From assembly GCA_022376515.1 (NCBI GenBank), contig WTXI01000060.1, positions 124,001 to 188,000 on the forward strand: a stretch of 64,000 nucleotides of DNA, in the 5' to 3' direction. This document shows, in pieces, positions 49,001-60,710 of this stretch. Source of the stretch: Lactifluus volemus. Lineage: Eukaryota > Basidiomycota > Agaricomycetes > Russulales > Russulaceae. Below the pieces are notes generated by a model, which worked only from the letters and a program-made list of their open reading frames with translations, was not told where the DNA came from and did no database searches. How positions within the stretch are numbered: position 1 is the first letter of the stretch; every line of letters starts with the position of its first letter. A program made the position numbers and the translations under genes.

Positions 49001-51439
49001 CGCGAGAATATCGTCCTCCGTTTTCGCAGAAAGTTTGACATCATCCATGTAGAGGGTGTGGACAGATAGTGCTTCCGCGAATGCAGATTCGATGCCAACG
49101 TCCGGCCTTGATGCGATGAGAATACGGAATTTTGAAGGGAGGTCGAGAAGATGATCAGCAAGGAACGTGTGTAATCCTTTTGTGCCACTCGCATCTCCAC
49201 TCTCGTCCAATCCATCGATTACGATAAGGATTGGATCACGAATTTGTAGGTCCTTGAGCGGTTCGAGGATGAGTCGTTCAAAAAGAGTACGACGGTCTCG
49301 GGTACCACGGAGCGACATATGATCCTTAAGGACCCTCCCGAGGGCGGATTTGAACGCAGGATAGGAGTTGGAGAGATCACAGGCAAGTGTCGTGAAAAGC
49401 TTGTATGCCTCGTCTTTGGAACCCTCCTTCCGAACGAAGGCGAAGTAAGATCCGAGACACTTGTCCTCGAAATGACGTGCGACTTCATGTGCTATTGAGG
49501 ACTTTCCAGTGCCTGCTTGGCCGAAGAGCACGAGCCCACGATCGGATTCGGGATTCTTGACCCACTTGAAGATATGATCCAAGAAATCTTCGCGTGTTCC
49601 AGGAAGACATCGTTTCTCATCGCCGAATCGCCAGCCTCCCTTATAAGGCAATTCCCTGATTATGTAACCGAATTCTGTGTGCCGTTTGTCAGATCATGAT
49701 CTCGTGGCCATCAATATTACGCACCGGCTTCTAATGCTTGGTTTGACATCGCTTTAAGCTATATTCGCGCTATTGAGTCGAGCAACTCCTGCTTGTTTGG
49801 GCTAATATTACTCACATCGTCCTGGATTCGAAGCACAGTAACCTCTGTCGTGACAGCAGCACGCGCAAGAAAATCGTCTCGCAGTCGGGTGAGGATGGTG
49901 CGGTACTGTGTGACTTTCCCGTCAACCTGGCCACGGATATTCTTCAAAGTCCGCTTCCCTGCAAATCGTATGTTAATAATGACTAAACCAAAGGGCTCAG
50001 GACAACGTACCGACTCGCACATCCTTCGCATACGATTCAATAAATTTGCTAATTTCTGAGACCCGTTCCAGCATGTCCTCAAGGATTTTCGCTTGAAGAG
50101 ACTCTGGCTTGATCCTCCTCAAAGCGTCCGCATCTTCTGCAAACGTAAACGCATCGCATATGACTTCAAATAGTGATCGGACATTGTCGTCACGCTGAAC
50201 CTGCTGTAGCAAAGTCTAGAAACGAGAAGACAAAAAAGAATGAACGTCCCGCATGCTCCGACAAGGCAAGGTGACGCACCTCGGGAATCTTTGAGAGCAG
50301 ACTCCATGCTAGACTTGCGTAGGGATGCAGCTGGAGAACGAAAGTTAACTCGGCGAAGAAGCAAAATAGCTTTGGGCATACTGATGCGATTGGACCGACG
50401 GCATCCATCACCTGCTTGACAACCCCAACAGCAATGCCCCATGATTCCATCGTATTCACAGCCTCCTCAGCACGACGGAGAGCGATGCGTGGCATCTCCG
50501 TCTGGCTGTCCGATGCTGGTCGCACAGAAGTACTGCTCTCAATGGGAAGGTCACTGGTCCCGGATAAAGGAAGTAGAGGAGCGGTGACTACCGCTAGTTG
50601 GGTAGTTTCACCATTGGCTTGAACAGTAGGAGGCGCGGAATTTCCTTCTCCGACCGGCGGGCTGTCTAAATCGATCGCTGTGTGGTTCACGGTGTTGACC
50701 GGAGCAGTCAGGCAGGGACTCGCATTTGGTGAGACGGTGATCTTCATAAAGAGTGTGACTGGCTCCGTTGAATGACCGCCATCATGACTCAAAATAATAT
50801 CAAGGTCTACAACGTGCTGCGTCATATGAATGCGAGTAAGAACCTAACAAGACGAACCATGTTGAGGTTCACAGAGTATCTCATGCGTTCCAACAAGGAT
50901 GTCATTCCGCATGGCCCTTTTCGCATAAAGAGATGCTGTCACACGGGAGAGTGATAGTACAGCACTGCAAGAGACTCAAAAAAATAAATAATACAGAATA
51001 ATATAGATTTCGTACAAGGTGTCCAGAACCTGGTTCCATTCCACGCGCTGTCCCACGCTTCGAACAAGTCGTGTCTGCCATGTTCTGGCCTCGTTGGTCA
51101 CAGTGACGTAAAACCGTCTTTCCTTCCCAAAGACGGTCTTGAGACGAGGAAGATTGTGCGCCCTGAGTACTGACGGGGAAACGGGCTTACTATAGGACAC
51201 ATCTCAGTGACATCACCAACCTACGTACCAGTCACCTCGAGAGGGAGAAGTCGTTGTTGAGTTTCGATGACCTGAGCACTGTTCAAAGGCAATTCTGTGA
51301 GCAAAAACGACAATTAAATGGAAGTGACTGAGGTACCCTATTTCGGGGGTTTGAGGACCTTGGCTGTAGTAATGATTAATATTTCGCGAGAAGGAATGTA
51401 ATAGACTTTGGCATACGAATGTGGTTGTGCAAGAGACAT
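46005..51439 (-). CDS. NLR-D: C2-NACHT-WD40 receptor with frameshifted last WD40 blade
   Basis: Same exon plan as NLR-C, with ATG at 51437-51439. The first exons read MSLAQPHS..QGPQTPEIG..AQVIETQ, then the C2 exons (about 50976-51250), linker (49997-50825), NACHT exon 48134 to about 49674 with GQAGTGKS and LIVIDGLDESG, an intron 48072-48133, and the WD40 exon from 48071. Repeats 1-13 are in frame. An 11-base deletion near 46187 (CCGCCACGATA missing relative to unit B) shifts the frame at the end of repeat 13, replacing repeat 14 and the tail with an unrelated end that stops at 46005. The original frame for repeat 14 and the tail continues to 45803. It may be a truncated but expressed receptor or a fresh pseudogene. 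Confidence 0.8.
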
Positions 51440-52967
51440 TGTAGTCGAGGTTTGAGGCCTTTGAGGTTGAGGCAACAACGTGCCGCCCGCATGTTGACAA
51501 GGTTTACCCCATTGGAACACAGGTTGACACGTTCGGCCCGGCGATCCTCCATCGAGCCTTGACACAGTCTTCAGCACATGATGGCCTTGGAATGGCCGCT
51601 CAGAGAGGGAAAACGTGAACATTGTCGTGGTTGTTATAGCAGTCGCACCTCCGCTCTAGAGTATCCACGCCAGTTGGTCATATCATAATCGACTCTGAGT
51701 TATCATAAAACTGATCAGCCTGTGAGCGTATCTCACTATCGTGTGCTTCAATCATGAAAACCACCGACTTCAGGCGTCGATCATCCTGAGACTGTCCACT
51801 TCTTGCGTCTCTCAACACTACAGTGGGACGAGCATGGTGCATTCTCCCCCGTCCGCAAGACAGACGCGCGCTAGATGCTTCACCCTCGAAAAGTTGCTAG
51901 AGGTATGGCGAAATCCCCTTACGCAGGCCCTTGGGCACGAATCGAGTTGCTTTCTAGGATCCATACGTTCTGGTTGTTGGATAATGTACCGGAATACTAT
52001 ACTATGATATATATTGCGCCTAGAGGCAATCTGTCTTAAAGGGGAGATAGGAGACCCCCTACTGTACTACTAAGACAAGGAAATGGCAAGTCCTCTTCAG
52101 CGATGTGCAACACTTCTATTATGCAGGTGCCATTTCTGGCGTTGACATTCCTTAAACTGGAATTGTGCTTCTTGGGTGGATCTGCCCCACGTCTGGTATT
52201 TCATAAACTTCTCTCGGAATACTCCCTATTTACCCAAAGTCCGCTCTCACCCAGTTCGCTCTCGGACCGACATTCCTAAGTTCTTCGTTTTCGAGGTCTG
52301 CGTGACTGCTATCTTTGAAACGCCGCGATTTCCCTTCCATACTATCCTCGCCCCTTTTCTTCCTTTCGTCCTCTCCCTGACCCATCATCGCTGACCTCGT
52401 GGAGTTGTTGCATTCCTTGTTCCTAACGTCTTGCGAGTGGCGTGAGGCTCGAGCTCCGTAAGCGAGCATTGGTCGGAACCGTTCCGAGTTTGTGATGGTG
52501 TCTGTGTGCCGCCAGCGCCGGGTTTGATGTGAGATACGACTGCTAGTGGTGACTCTTGAATGCGATACGAGTTTGGACGCTCCAATGGCTGATTCATGTC
52601 ACTGTCGGAGCATGGACGGGTGCTGACAGGCAGGTGTTAGTAGGCGAGCAGGGATGGACCAGTTGGGAAAGGCGGGTGTCAACAGCAGGGGTGGACATAA
52701 ATGTAGACACAGACAAACGAATGAGTCAGGGCAGGCGGGCATAGGCGGGGGTGAAGTGGGGATGGGGACAGGCGTGGGCATCAGGTGGGCGATCCCAGGC
52801 TTCTTGGACATTCCCTACTCGTGCCTCCAGATCTTGGAGGAGGTGATTCCCATGACCATGTTGACGGTACTGAGGCTGTGAGATCGCATTGAGGAAAACC
52901 GAGGGCGAGGATGGGCAAGGGCGAAGTTCGAGTAATGACTAAGCAATCCAACGCCAACTTGAAAGAT
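51440..52967. other. Repeated spacer, unit D
   Basis: No gene seen. It carries the empty sites for the unit-A LINE (about 51505) and TIR element (about 51670) and for the unit-C retroposon (about 52544), which makes it the reference for those insertions. Confidence 0.65.
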
Positions 52968-55900
52968 CCACGAACCCCAGCCGAACTCTAAAGGGGCAGT
53001 TCACATTTGTAAGCGTGAATCGCTGAGGTAATTCACGAACAATCGTGACTTGGCACGACGCCGCGAAAACCCCAGCCCAAGTCGCCCCGTTCCTGACCGA
53101 CCGTTCACACCGCCGCAGGCGGGAAGATTTTTTTTTTCAACCTATTTTTTTTGCAGATTTTGCAGCACGCACGCCGTGCCCCCGATTTTTTTCACTCAGG
53201 CCGCCAGAGATGACTCCCAACCTCCACCCGACGCCGCTCGTCCACGCCACAGCACCCAACTCGGGCCTCGAGCGCCGCGGCCGCGGCCACAGCGCAGCTC
53301 CCTGTCCTCGCTCGCGCTCACCGCGCTCACCGCGCCCCTCTCCAATCTTTCCGCCACTATCCCTGGGCGTGGCCGCGGCCGCTGCCGCCGGTGACTAGTA
53401 AGTGCCACCATGCCCATCACCACTACCAGCTCTGACACCTCTTTTTTCACCGGCAGTGCTCGCCTCAAGTTGGAGGAGCTCAGGTCAAAGTGCCGGGAGC
53501 GCAGATTGCGCGTCTCAGGGAACAAGACGCAGCTCGTTCAACGGCTGCAGGATGACGACGCGCGCGCGTGGGGCGATCGGGGCGCGCTCGGTGCCTCACT
53601 CGGCGCTGCTCAGTGCGTGCCCCCCTTCGCTCACTGCCAACCGCTACTGACGCCCTTTCCATGTCAGGGATCAGGATACTGCGCGCCGCAAGACGTCGCC
53701 ACGTCACGATGTGGTCAATGTCCCGCCGCCTGGGTCGCCCCCACCTCCCCTCGTTTCGACGCCGTCGTCCACGGCCGCGGGTGAACGGGGCGCACTCGGG
53801 GATGCTCAGTGTGTGGCCCCGCGCTGTGCGCTGCCGCCTCCACAACTCGTTTCGGCACCGCTCGTATCCCCGCCGCCTCCCCTCGTTTCAACGCCGTCGT
53901 CCACGGCCGCAGGTGAACGGTCCGCACCTGGAACTGCTCAGTGCGTGGCCCCACGTCGTGTGGTGCCGCCTACGCAACTCGTTTCGACGCCACGTCGTGA
54001 TGTGGCCAATGGCCCGCTGCCTGGGTTGCCCCCACCTCCCCAACTCGTATCGCCGCCGCCTCCCCTCGTTTCGACGTCGACGTCCACGGCTGCGGGTGAA
54101 CGGGGCGCACTCGGGGATGCTCAGTGTATGGCCCCGCGCTGTGCGCTGCCGCCTCCACAACTCGTTTCGCCACCTCCCCTCGTTTCGGCACCGCTCGTAT
54201 CCCTGCCGCCTCCCCTCGTTTCAACGCCGTCGTCCACGGCCGCAGGTGAACGGTCCGCACCTGGAACTGCTCAGTGCGTGGCCCCACGTCGTGTGGTGCC
54301 GCCTACGCAACTCGTTTCGATGCCACGTCGTGATGTGGCCAATGGCCCGCTGCCTGGGTTGCCCCCACCTCCCCAACTCGTATCGCCGCCGCCTCCCCTC
54401 GATTCGACGTCGACGTCCACGGCTGCGGGTGAACGGGGCGCACTCGGAGATGCTCGGTGCGTGACCCTGCATCGTGTGCCGCCGCCTCCGCAACTTGTTT
54501 CGATGCCGTTGTCCACGGCTGCGGGTGAACGGGGTGCACCTGGCAATTCCCAGTGCGTGGCCTGTCCCTTCTTCTGCTAGCTCACAACCACCTTGCTGAC
54601 ACTGCCATTCAGGGATCAGGCATCCCACGAGACAACGCCACGTCTCAATGTGGCTGACATGCCGCCACCTCCCCAACTCCCTTCGACGCCGTTGACTACG
54701 GCCATTGGCCCATTGCCACCACATCCTGCAACAGCTCTAGAATGCATGGTGACAGATGCAGAGGCTGGGAAGGTGCTGGATGATGCGGCATCTGTGGAAT
54801 TGGCCTATCAACAAGCCATCAATGATGAGGGCACAATGGGGTGGGTTGATGACTTCATCTTCAACACACGTCGCCCAAGTGGCCAAAGCACAGAGGCCTC
54901 AGTTATCAAGTTGTACAAGGTGAGCACACTGTGTGGGTGGCTGAGGCTTGTTCATGCTCATTGTCTCTCATCAGGAATGGCTACCTAATGCACTCCGTGA
55001 TGAGGTTGTGCCAGATGAAATCATTGATGCCAACCACACAATCCAGTACCTCAAGTATTCTTCCACACGCCGCCTCCTCACTAAACAAGGAGAGGAGAAG
55101 GAGACAGATGACTGCCTGTCTGCGGTATGCCCTTGCCCTCAATACTGACACCTTGCTTGCCAACTGATGTTTGCTCCAGCAATCCCTCAAGAAGGTGGTC
55201 ACAATGCTGGCTCGCATCCGTCGCCGGCAGGAAGATGACAACCCTGCGCTAGTCCACACCCGACCAGACAGAAATTCACGATGCCAGGACTTTATCAAGT
55301 CTGTGCTGATCCGTGCAGGTCGGGCAAAAATTGAGTATGTTAGCACAGCTCAGAAGTGTATTTGTATACTGATTGATCTCAAACAATAGACGCTCTGACT
55401 TTGATGTTACTAAGGGGACACTCCTTGAGTATGACCTTTGTCTGGAGCAGTTTAAAGAGGTGACAACAGCCATATTTGGCATGAATCAAGGTAGGTGTTT
55501 CTTTCATGGTGTGTGTGTGTGCACTAGTTCTGATGAGTCCCCATCTGTCTGCAGTGAACTCAATTGTCAAATCTCACTTTGCATGGAACTGGCAGTCAGC
55601 CACGCTGAACCGTGGTGATGAGCTTGTGTCCCTGCCATTGGCATTCCTTCAGCCATTTGTCATTCGTCTTGCTGACTGCAGTTATTCCAATGGCCGGCCA
55701 GTGGGCATCAGCAGGAATGTCTTTGGGGTTCTCAGCATGATCTGGGACACAAAGACAGCAAATGCAGATGTATGTATCACCTATTGTTCAACCTTGCACC
55801 TGGCTTAAACTGACTGTGCTGTATCTTCAGAAAAATGAGCCCTCATACAACTTTGTGGCACCACACCGCAACCCTCTCCGATGCTCTGTTGGAGCACTTG

Positions 55901-57351
55901 CCATCATGCTCCACTTTATGTTTGATCAGGGAGATCTGATTTCAAGAGTCCCTGGATGGGACTGGGGTAATGCATCATCATGGCGTCAGGTGTGTGCAAG
56001 TTCATGTATAACTTGCAAATGCCTCCTGATTCTACATAACCAGGTCCGCCTCATGTTTGGGAGGACTGTTGACAAGCCAATGACTAGCAATGGGATTTCA
56101 AAAATGTACAAGGGCTTTTTGGATTCAACCACCATCCAGAGCACCAAGAAAGCACACCTGGCCCGACGAGCAGTTCCAACCATCTTAGAGGATATGGGGT
56201 ATGTATTGAGGCTTTTATCTTGGCCAATGTGACCATTGCTAACCTGCTTTTGAACAGTGTGTCTGCAGACCATATTGATGCAGTTGGACACTGGGCTGGG
56301 AATGTGCGTCGAGAAGTATATGGGTCCAAAGTCCCCAAGCAGGTATGTTTTGTTTCTCTTCCTTATTGTCATTTCTTTCATGCTTATCTTGCATCAGGCT
56401 GTCACCGCCTTAGCAGGCTTTCCTGTGGGTGAGATATACAGGGTACCGTGGTCAGAGGTTCCAGTTCCTGAGGTCTTGAAGAAGAAGATCTTTCCATTTG
56501 TTGAGGAGGCTCTGGCTACTCTCAGAGCCAAGGGGTGCAAGAACCAGGGGACGATCAACTTCCTGGAACTCCTCCAGCAACTGCGCCCATACTTTTGGCG
56601 GGTATGTTATCTACTGTTTTATTGTGTGGAGTTTCTCACATTGTGGCCTTCAAGGTAATGGCAGTGATCAATGTTCAGTACCCTAACTCTGGAATCATTA
56701 GGCAGATTCATGTTGTTCACACCTGTGAAGCCCAGCAGTTCTTCCAGCAATGGCCAGATGCTCTCTCTGAATCTGAAGGTGAATATAGCCAGGACGTTCA
56801 CCTCAGCACAGGATTTCAAGAAATTGGAACCCAGAATGCTTTTCTTTCTATCTCTGCTCGTCTCAAGAATGTGGAACAGGTAACAACAGCAAATCAGAAT
56901 CATCTGGCAGTAATCAGCCGACGCACTGAGCAGTTCTCCCCTTCAAAGCAGCGCAGCTCACACCAACCACCAACAAACCACCTGCTTTATGGTTCTAATG
57001 TCTTTCTACCCTTTCCACAATCCTTTGACCATCCTGCCTCCTTTCCATCACCTTCTCTTCAATCCCCAAGGACCCCTCCACTGCTTACCCCACAGTCCCC
57101 ACCATCTAGCACCTGTGAACCCATTGCCCACTCTTCACCTATGCAAAGTTCCCCTCACACCCCAAGTCCACACCTTACCAACAGCCCAAAAGCCCTAACT
57201 CCATTTGCCATCACACACCCAAAGGGGCTTACATACTGGGTCCTTCCACTCTTGCCTTGTGTTCCAGGTCTGGGTCAGACCCAGAGCACCCGTGATCTGA
57301 TTTTACCCCCATCAGAAGCCTTCTCACTGTTAAGGTTCCAAGTGGGACCTT
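52968..57351 (+). mobile_element. Crypton-type tyrosine-recombinase transposon, 3' end cut
   Basis: Begins at or near the point where unit-D homology stops (52967/52968) and is cut on the right by a Ty3 LTR at about 57352. The left part holds a short palindrome (CGTGAAT/ATTCACG, 53014-53037) and T-rich tracts at 53128-53160. Cryptons have no terminal inverted repeats, so the exact ends cannot be told here. Confidence 0.65.
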
Positions 57352-57377
57352 TGTACGAAGTGTACGTTCGTTCGTGA
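53410..57377 (+). CDS. Crypton tyrosine recombinase with N-terminal SAP domain (C-terminus interrupted)
   Basis: ATG at 53410. A SAP-like DNA-binding helix pair (ARLKLEELRSKCRERRLRVS..KTQLVQRL) lies at about 53455-53555, followed by a Pro/Ser/Thr-rich tandem-repeat region (about 53711-54700). Then come several exons with short introns (for example near 54919-54974, 55125-55179 and 56347-56397). The recombinase core shows the tyrosine-recombinase set: Arg in NPLRC (55879-55881), His-x-x-Arg in HLAR (56155-56166), His in GHW (56288-56290) and Tyr in EVYG (56319-56321). It resembles the Ndc10/Crypton fold family. The C-terminal region is Pro/Ser-rich. The last residues (about 57352-57377) come from the inserted LTR. 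Whether it was active before interruption is unknown. Confidence 0.75.
53740..54560 (+). repeat. GC-rich higher-order tandem repeat in Crypton ORF
   Basis: A block beginning CCTCGTTTCGACG..GTCCACGGC..GCGGGTGAACGGGGCGCACTCG recurs at about 53750, 54065 and 54395 (period about 0.31-0.33 kb), with half-period relatives in between. It encodes repeated PPPPLVSTPSSTAAGER and GPLPGLPPPPQLV segments. Confidence 0.85.
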
Positions 57378-57933
57378 AGTTTAAGAACTAGACTTGCAAG
57401 ATGTGCAAGTCAAGATCAGAGGTTCGATAAAGACGAGACTTAGTAAACGACTAAGTCAAGAGCGTTTCAGAGGTCAAGGGCTTTGGGCTCAGGGTGAGAC
57501 CAAAGTGTCAAGAAGTCGTGAAGAGTGATGTCAAGAGGGTTCTCTCAGGTCGAATGCTTCTAGGCAAGACAAGGTTCTAATAGATAGAAGGACTTGGATT
57601 GCGAAACAAAACTGAGACTTAAGGTCTCTAGGGCAGAAGGTACAAGGTTATATAGAGAAGAACGAGGCTATGTACACAGCCGTAGGGGCTGTGACCTTCG
57701 TACAGCTTTCAGGGTTTGAAACATGTTTCAGGAATCAGCAAGTCATCCTGTGCATGTGGCTGTTGCTTGAGGCTGTACGGTGCTGTGTAAGGCTGTATCG
57801 TGAGAGAAAATAAGTAAGCGATCTGAAACAAAGCGATCGGCAGTCCATTCGCATAAGCAGGTAGTCAGCAAAAATGAGTCAGTAGTCCGAAAATGTATAG
57901 TATGAGTCAGCAAACACGTGTCAGTCCATAACA
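57352..57933 (-). repeat. 3' LTR of the minus-strand Ty3 element
   Basis: On the minus strand it begins TGTTATGGAC at 57933, directly after a purine-rich tract AGACGGGGGATGG (complement of 57934-57946), the expected polypurine tract. It ends ..GTACA at about 57352 (or 57361; two similar TGTACG motifs make this end uncertain). It interrupts the Crypton ORF. Confidence 0.7.
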
Positions 57934-57967
57934 CCATCCCCCGTCTAAGGCGCAGTCCCACCTGCGA

Positions 57968-58926
57968 TTACTCACGGTCAGCAGCATAGTCCCAGTCACT
58001 CATCTCCGTGTTAATCCAGCCAGACGTGGAGCGGTCGACACCGTGGCCGTACCAGAGGTAAGCCTTCTTGTCGTCAGTGTAGGGGCAGGACCAGTGCCAG
58101 TGAGGGTGTTCTAAGGGGACTCTACAAGCGTCTCCGAACTTGCATTGCTGGTGGGGTTCATGACACGAAGGGCCTGAATGGCCGTAGTCAGCGCACCATT
58201 CGCACCATTGGTGGAGGGGGCACTCGACGTAGAGGTGCCCGGGGTTTCGTCGCTTGCATCGACCACAATAGGGCGTGTGCGTGACCCTGGCTGCGGCACT
58301 ATCAGCGGCGGTTCCACTGCTACTATTGATGACCCGTTCCACGCAAGTCTTGCAGTAAAGGGGATGCGTGCTGTCATAAATTGGACTCCTTGGCCACTCG
58401 TCGTCGTTAGCGTCGCCGTCATTATTAAATGCCCATCCGAGTTCGTCGTCCTGGATAGGGGAGACAGATGAGGCGGGCGAGTCGCGGACGTTAGAGGCCG
58501 GTGAGCTTGGTAAGGAGGGTAGTTGGTTGTTTGGCGGGGAGGGGGTGGCGTCGCTCCGCGGGAGTCCACCAAAATCGGGGAGGTTCTCGTGCCACGTTGG
58601 TGACGCGAGGATGGGGAGTGGGGACCGCGGGTGGTCGGAGGTAGGTGTGAGGTAGTCCCAAAGCGAACTCGTCGGTTTGGGTTGCTGTATGGCCCATGCT
58701 GCGAACTCGCAGGCCTGGAAGAGCGATTCTCTAAGGGCGTCGTCGAGCGGGGTAATTCACGGGTATAAGGTGGGAGAACGGGGGTCGGGGAGCGGTTTCT
58801 CTGACGCCGTGTATAGGTCACTGGGATAAACGGTGGAGAGGCCGAACGATGATTGGTAGATGAGGGACGATGGGTGGACCGGGCGGATGGGACGTGGTGC
58901 GGGTAGGTCATATTGGGCTGAGACAT
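57968..58926 (-). CDS. Additional ORFs between integrase and 3' LTR of gypsy A
   Basis: Two overlapping minus-strand frames. 58111-58926 is 271 codons, Pro/Ser/Arg-rich and low in hydrophobics except near its end. 57968-58342 is 124 codons with a Cys/His-rich module: CGRCKRRNPGHLYVECP, WCEWCADYGHSGPSC and CKFGDAC, resembling stacked zinc knuckles. They may be one protein joined by a shift near 58330. Extra 3' ORFs are not part of the canonical Ty3 gag-pol; function unknown. Confidence 0.55.
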
Positions 58927-59689
58927 GTTGCATACGGCGAACTGTGAGTGAAGTGGGTAGTGGTGGTGTGGTAGTTGTAGTGGTGGGGATGAAAGTTGGT
59001 GATGTCGTTTCTTGCTGAAGCAAGAGGGTTCTTATAGCTTTTGGTTGAGCTTTGTAAAAGGCTGTGAGTAGTTCTGGAGCGTCAACATTCTCCGCTGGTT
59101 CCCATGTGTTGTGTGCGGCGGAATAGCCTTTCCACTTTAGGAGATATTGGAGTTTGGTCTTGTTCTTTGGTCCGATACGTCTGGACCCTAGAATAGCTTC
59201 TACTTCGTACTCCTCTTCTCCGTCTACAAGTTCCGGTGCAGGCTGTTCGAAGTTCGGACCATGTTCGGGTGTTTCCGTATAGGGAGCGATCAGTGATGTG
59301 TGAAACACATCATGAATCTGCCATCGATCTGGGAGTTTGAGGCGTACAACTACCGGTGATATGACTTTGGTGATTGTAAAAGGTCCGTAGCGTTTTGGGG
59401 CTAGTTTGCTGCTAAGGTGCGTCATTTTGAGATTGGTGCCCTCGAGCCAGACCTTTTCTCCTACGGCATATTTTCGGTAGTGGCGTTGACCCTTCTTGTG
59501 TTCTGTGCGTTTGTGAAGGAGGGTCTGTGCGTGTTTCATCGCTGATCGGGCTTTTTCTCGGATGTTTTTGAGTTCTTCGGATCTTTTATTGACATAGGGT
59601 AGATGGCTTGTGATCCGAGAAGTTGTGACAAGAGGGGTGTATCCGATAAGAGTTCGTACGGAGTAAATCCGGTTGTGGCGTTTGGCCAT
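58757..59689 (-). CDS. Gypsy A integrase C-terminus with chromodomain
   Basis: Includes the IN C-terminal region ([40 protein letters not shown]) and a chromodomain at about 59050-59225 ([30 protein letters not shown]). Chromodomains direct integration toward marked chromatin in this retrotransposon group (family knowledge). The tail after the chromodomain is Thr/Pro-rich and overlaps the next ORF in another frame. Confidence 0.9.
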   Translation of the reverse strand: MAKRHNRIYSVRTLIGYTPLVTTSRITSHLPYVNKRSEELKNIREKARSAMKHAQTLLHKRTEHKKGQRHYRKYAVGEKVWLEGTNLKMTHLSSKLAPKRYGPFTITKVISPVVVRLKLPDRWQIHDVFHTSLIAPYTETPEHGPNFEQPAPELVDGEEEYEVEAILGSRRIGPKNKTKLQYLLKWKGYSAAHNTWEPAENVDAPELLTAFYKAQPKAIRTLLLQQETTSPTFIPTTTTTTPPLPTSLTVRRMQHVSAQYDLPAPRPIRPVHPSSLIYQSSFGLSTVYPSDLYTASEKPLPDPRSPTLYP

Positions 59690-59870
59690 GAGTTATGAAC
59701 GAACTGGGCCATGGTAGGAGTGTGGACCAGTCATTCATGTAATCATTGCCGTAGATGCGGAGATATTGTTCTACTCGTTGGTTACTCCTTTCTGACTGAC
59801 CATCCGTTTGAGGGATGATAGGCGGTACTGATATTTTGCGATATCTTAAGTTTCTGGCAGAGCCCCGTGG

Positions 59871-60710
59871 CTAGGTGCGATGTGAAGCGGGATCTCTATC
59901 AGAGATGATTCTTCGGGGAATGCCGTAGTTCGGAAAAACGTTGGAGATGTATAGGTCGATAACTTCTTCGTGGTGATCTTTTTGTGCACGGTAAGAAGAC
60001 GGCAGCTTTAGTGCAATCATGATCAACAATCGTGAGGATGGAATCATATCCATGTGATCGGGAAGATCCGTGATAAGATCCATTGCCACGACTTGGAAAG
60101 GAACATTGGATGCTTCTTGTTCTCGTGGTTCAATGGGAGCGATAGGGGGTTTTGGACGATGGGTAAGGGGTTTTGTTGACTGGCATGTGGCGCATCCCTT
60201 GACGTATTGTGTGACATACTGCTTGAGTCCAGGCCACCAGAAGTTATGGAAGACTTCTATCATGGTGTTGGCGATGCCTGGATGGCCAGCAAGCTGATGG
60301 TCGTGATAACGCCATAGTATATCTTTCTTCAGTTGGTCGTCTTCAGGGACCACTGGAGCGTCCGCTTTCCACCACTGTCCCTTGTGATCTTGCTCCAGCT
60401 GGTGTTCCTCTGCCCATTGTTTCATGAGGTCGTCGTTTTCTTTTTGTGCTAACCAGACACGCTCTTCAATGGAGTGAAGTTCCATTGCTTGAACAAAGAG
60501 TTTGTCAGGTAACACCACGACGTCTTCGTTGTCATCATCGCCTTTGGGGATGGCAGGGTGTCGTGACAAGGCGTCGGCACGATTTGTAGCGCCTGGTTTG
60601 TGGATGAGTTCAAAGTTAAACTCTGCTAACTTGCTCAGATAGCGCGCCACTCTTCGTGCGATGTTTCGTGGTGACCGATAAAATCGGAGATTGTTATGGT
60701 CGGTGTACAC
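59871..60710 (-). CDS. Gypsy A RNase H end, integrase zinc finger and core
   Basis: Starts with the RNase H segment VYTDHNNLRFYRSP and LIHKPGATNRADALSRH. Then comes the integrase H2C2 finger (H-x3-H in HQLAGH, C-x2-C in CATC) and the start of the catalytic core (VVAMDLITDLP first Asp, IISDRDP second Asp). The frame breaks near 59870. The continuation with the final part of the core ([17 protein letters not shown]) is readable in another frame at about 59690-59850. Confidence 0.85.
   Translation of the reverse strand: MYTDHNNLRFYRSPRNIARRVARYLSKLAEFNFELIHKPGATNRADALSRHPAIPKGDDDNEDVVVLPDKLFVQAMELHSIEERVWLAQKENDDLMKQWAEEHQLEQDHKGQWWKADAPVVPEDDQLKKDILWRYHDHQLAGHPGIANTMIEVFHNFWWPGLKQYVTQYVKGCATCQSTKPLTHRPKPPIAPIEPREQEASNVPFQVVAMDLITDLPDHMDMIPSSRLLIMIALKLPSSYRAQKDHHEEVIDLYISNVFPNYGIPRRIISDRDPASHRT

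Larger units (their letters stand above)
44111..52967. repeat. Tandem segmental duplication, unit D (8.9 kb, cut off)
   Basis: The order is CNH fragment (+), NLR-D (-), spacer. The unit stops abruptly after AACTTGAAAGATCCA at about 52967, where unit A continues into its second half (15828 onward) but here Crypton-associated sequence begins. Confidence 0.8.

Noticed and set aside
53196..54724. Several long minus-strand frames under the Crypton repeats
   Set aside because: They arise from GC-rich tandem repeats whose plus strand encodes the SAP/Pro-rich protein. Their repeated content is compositional only.
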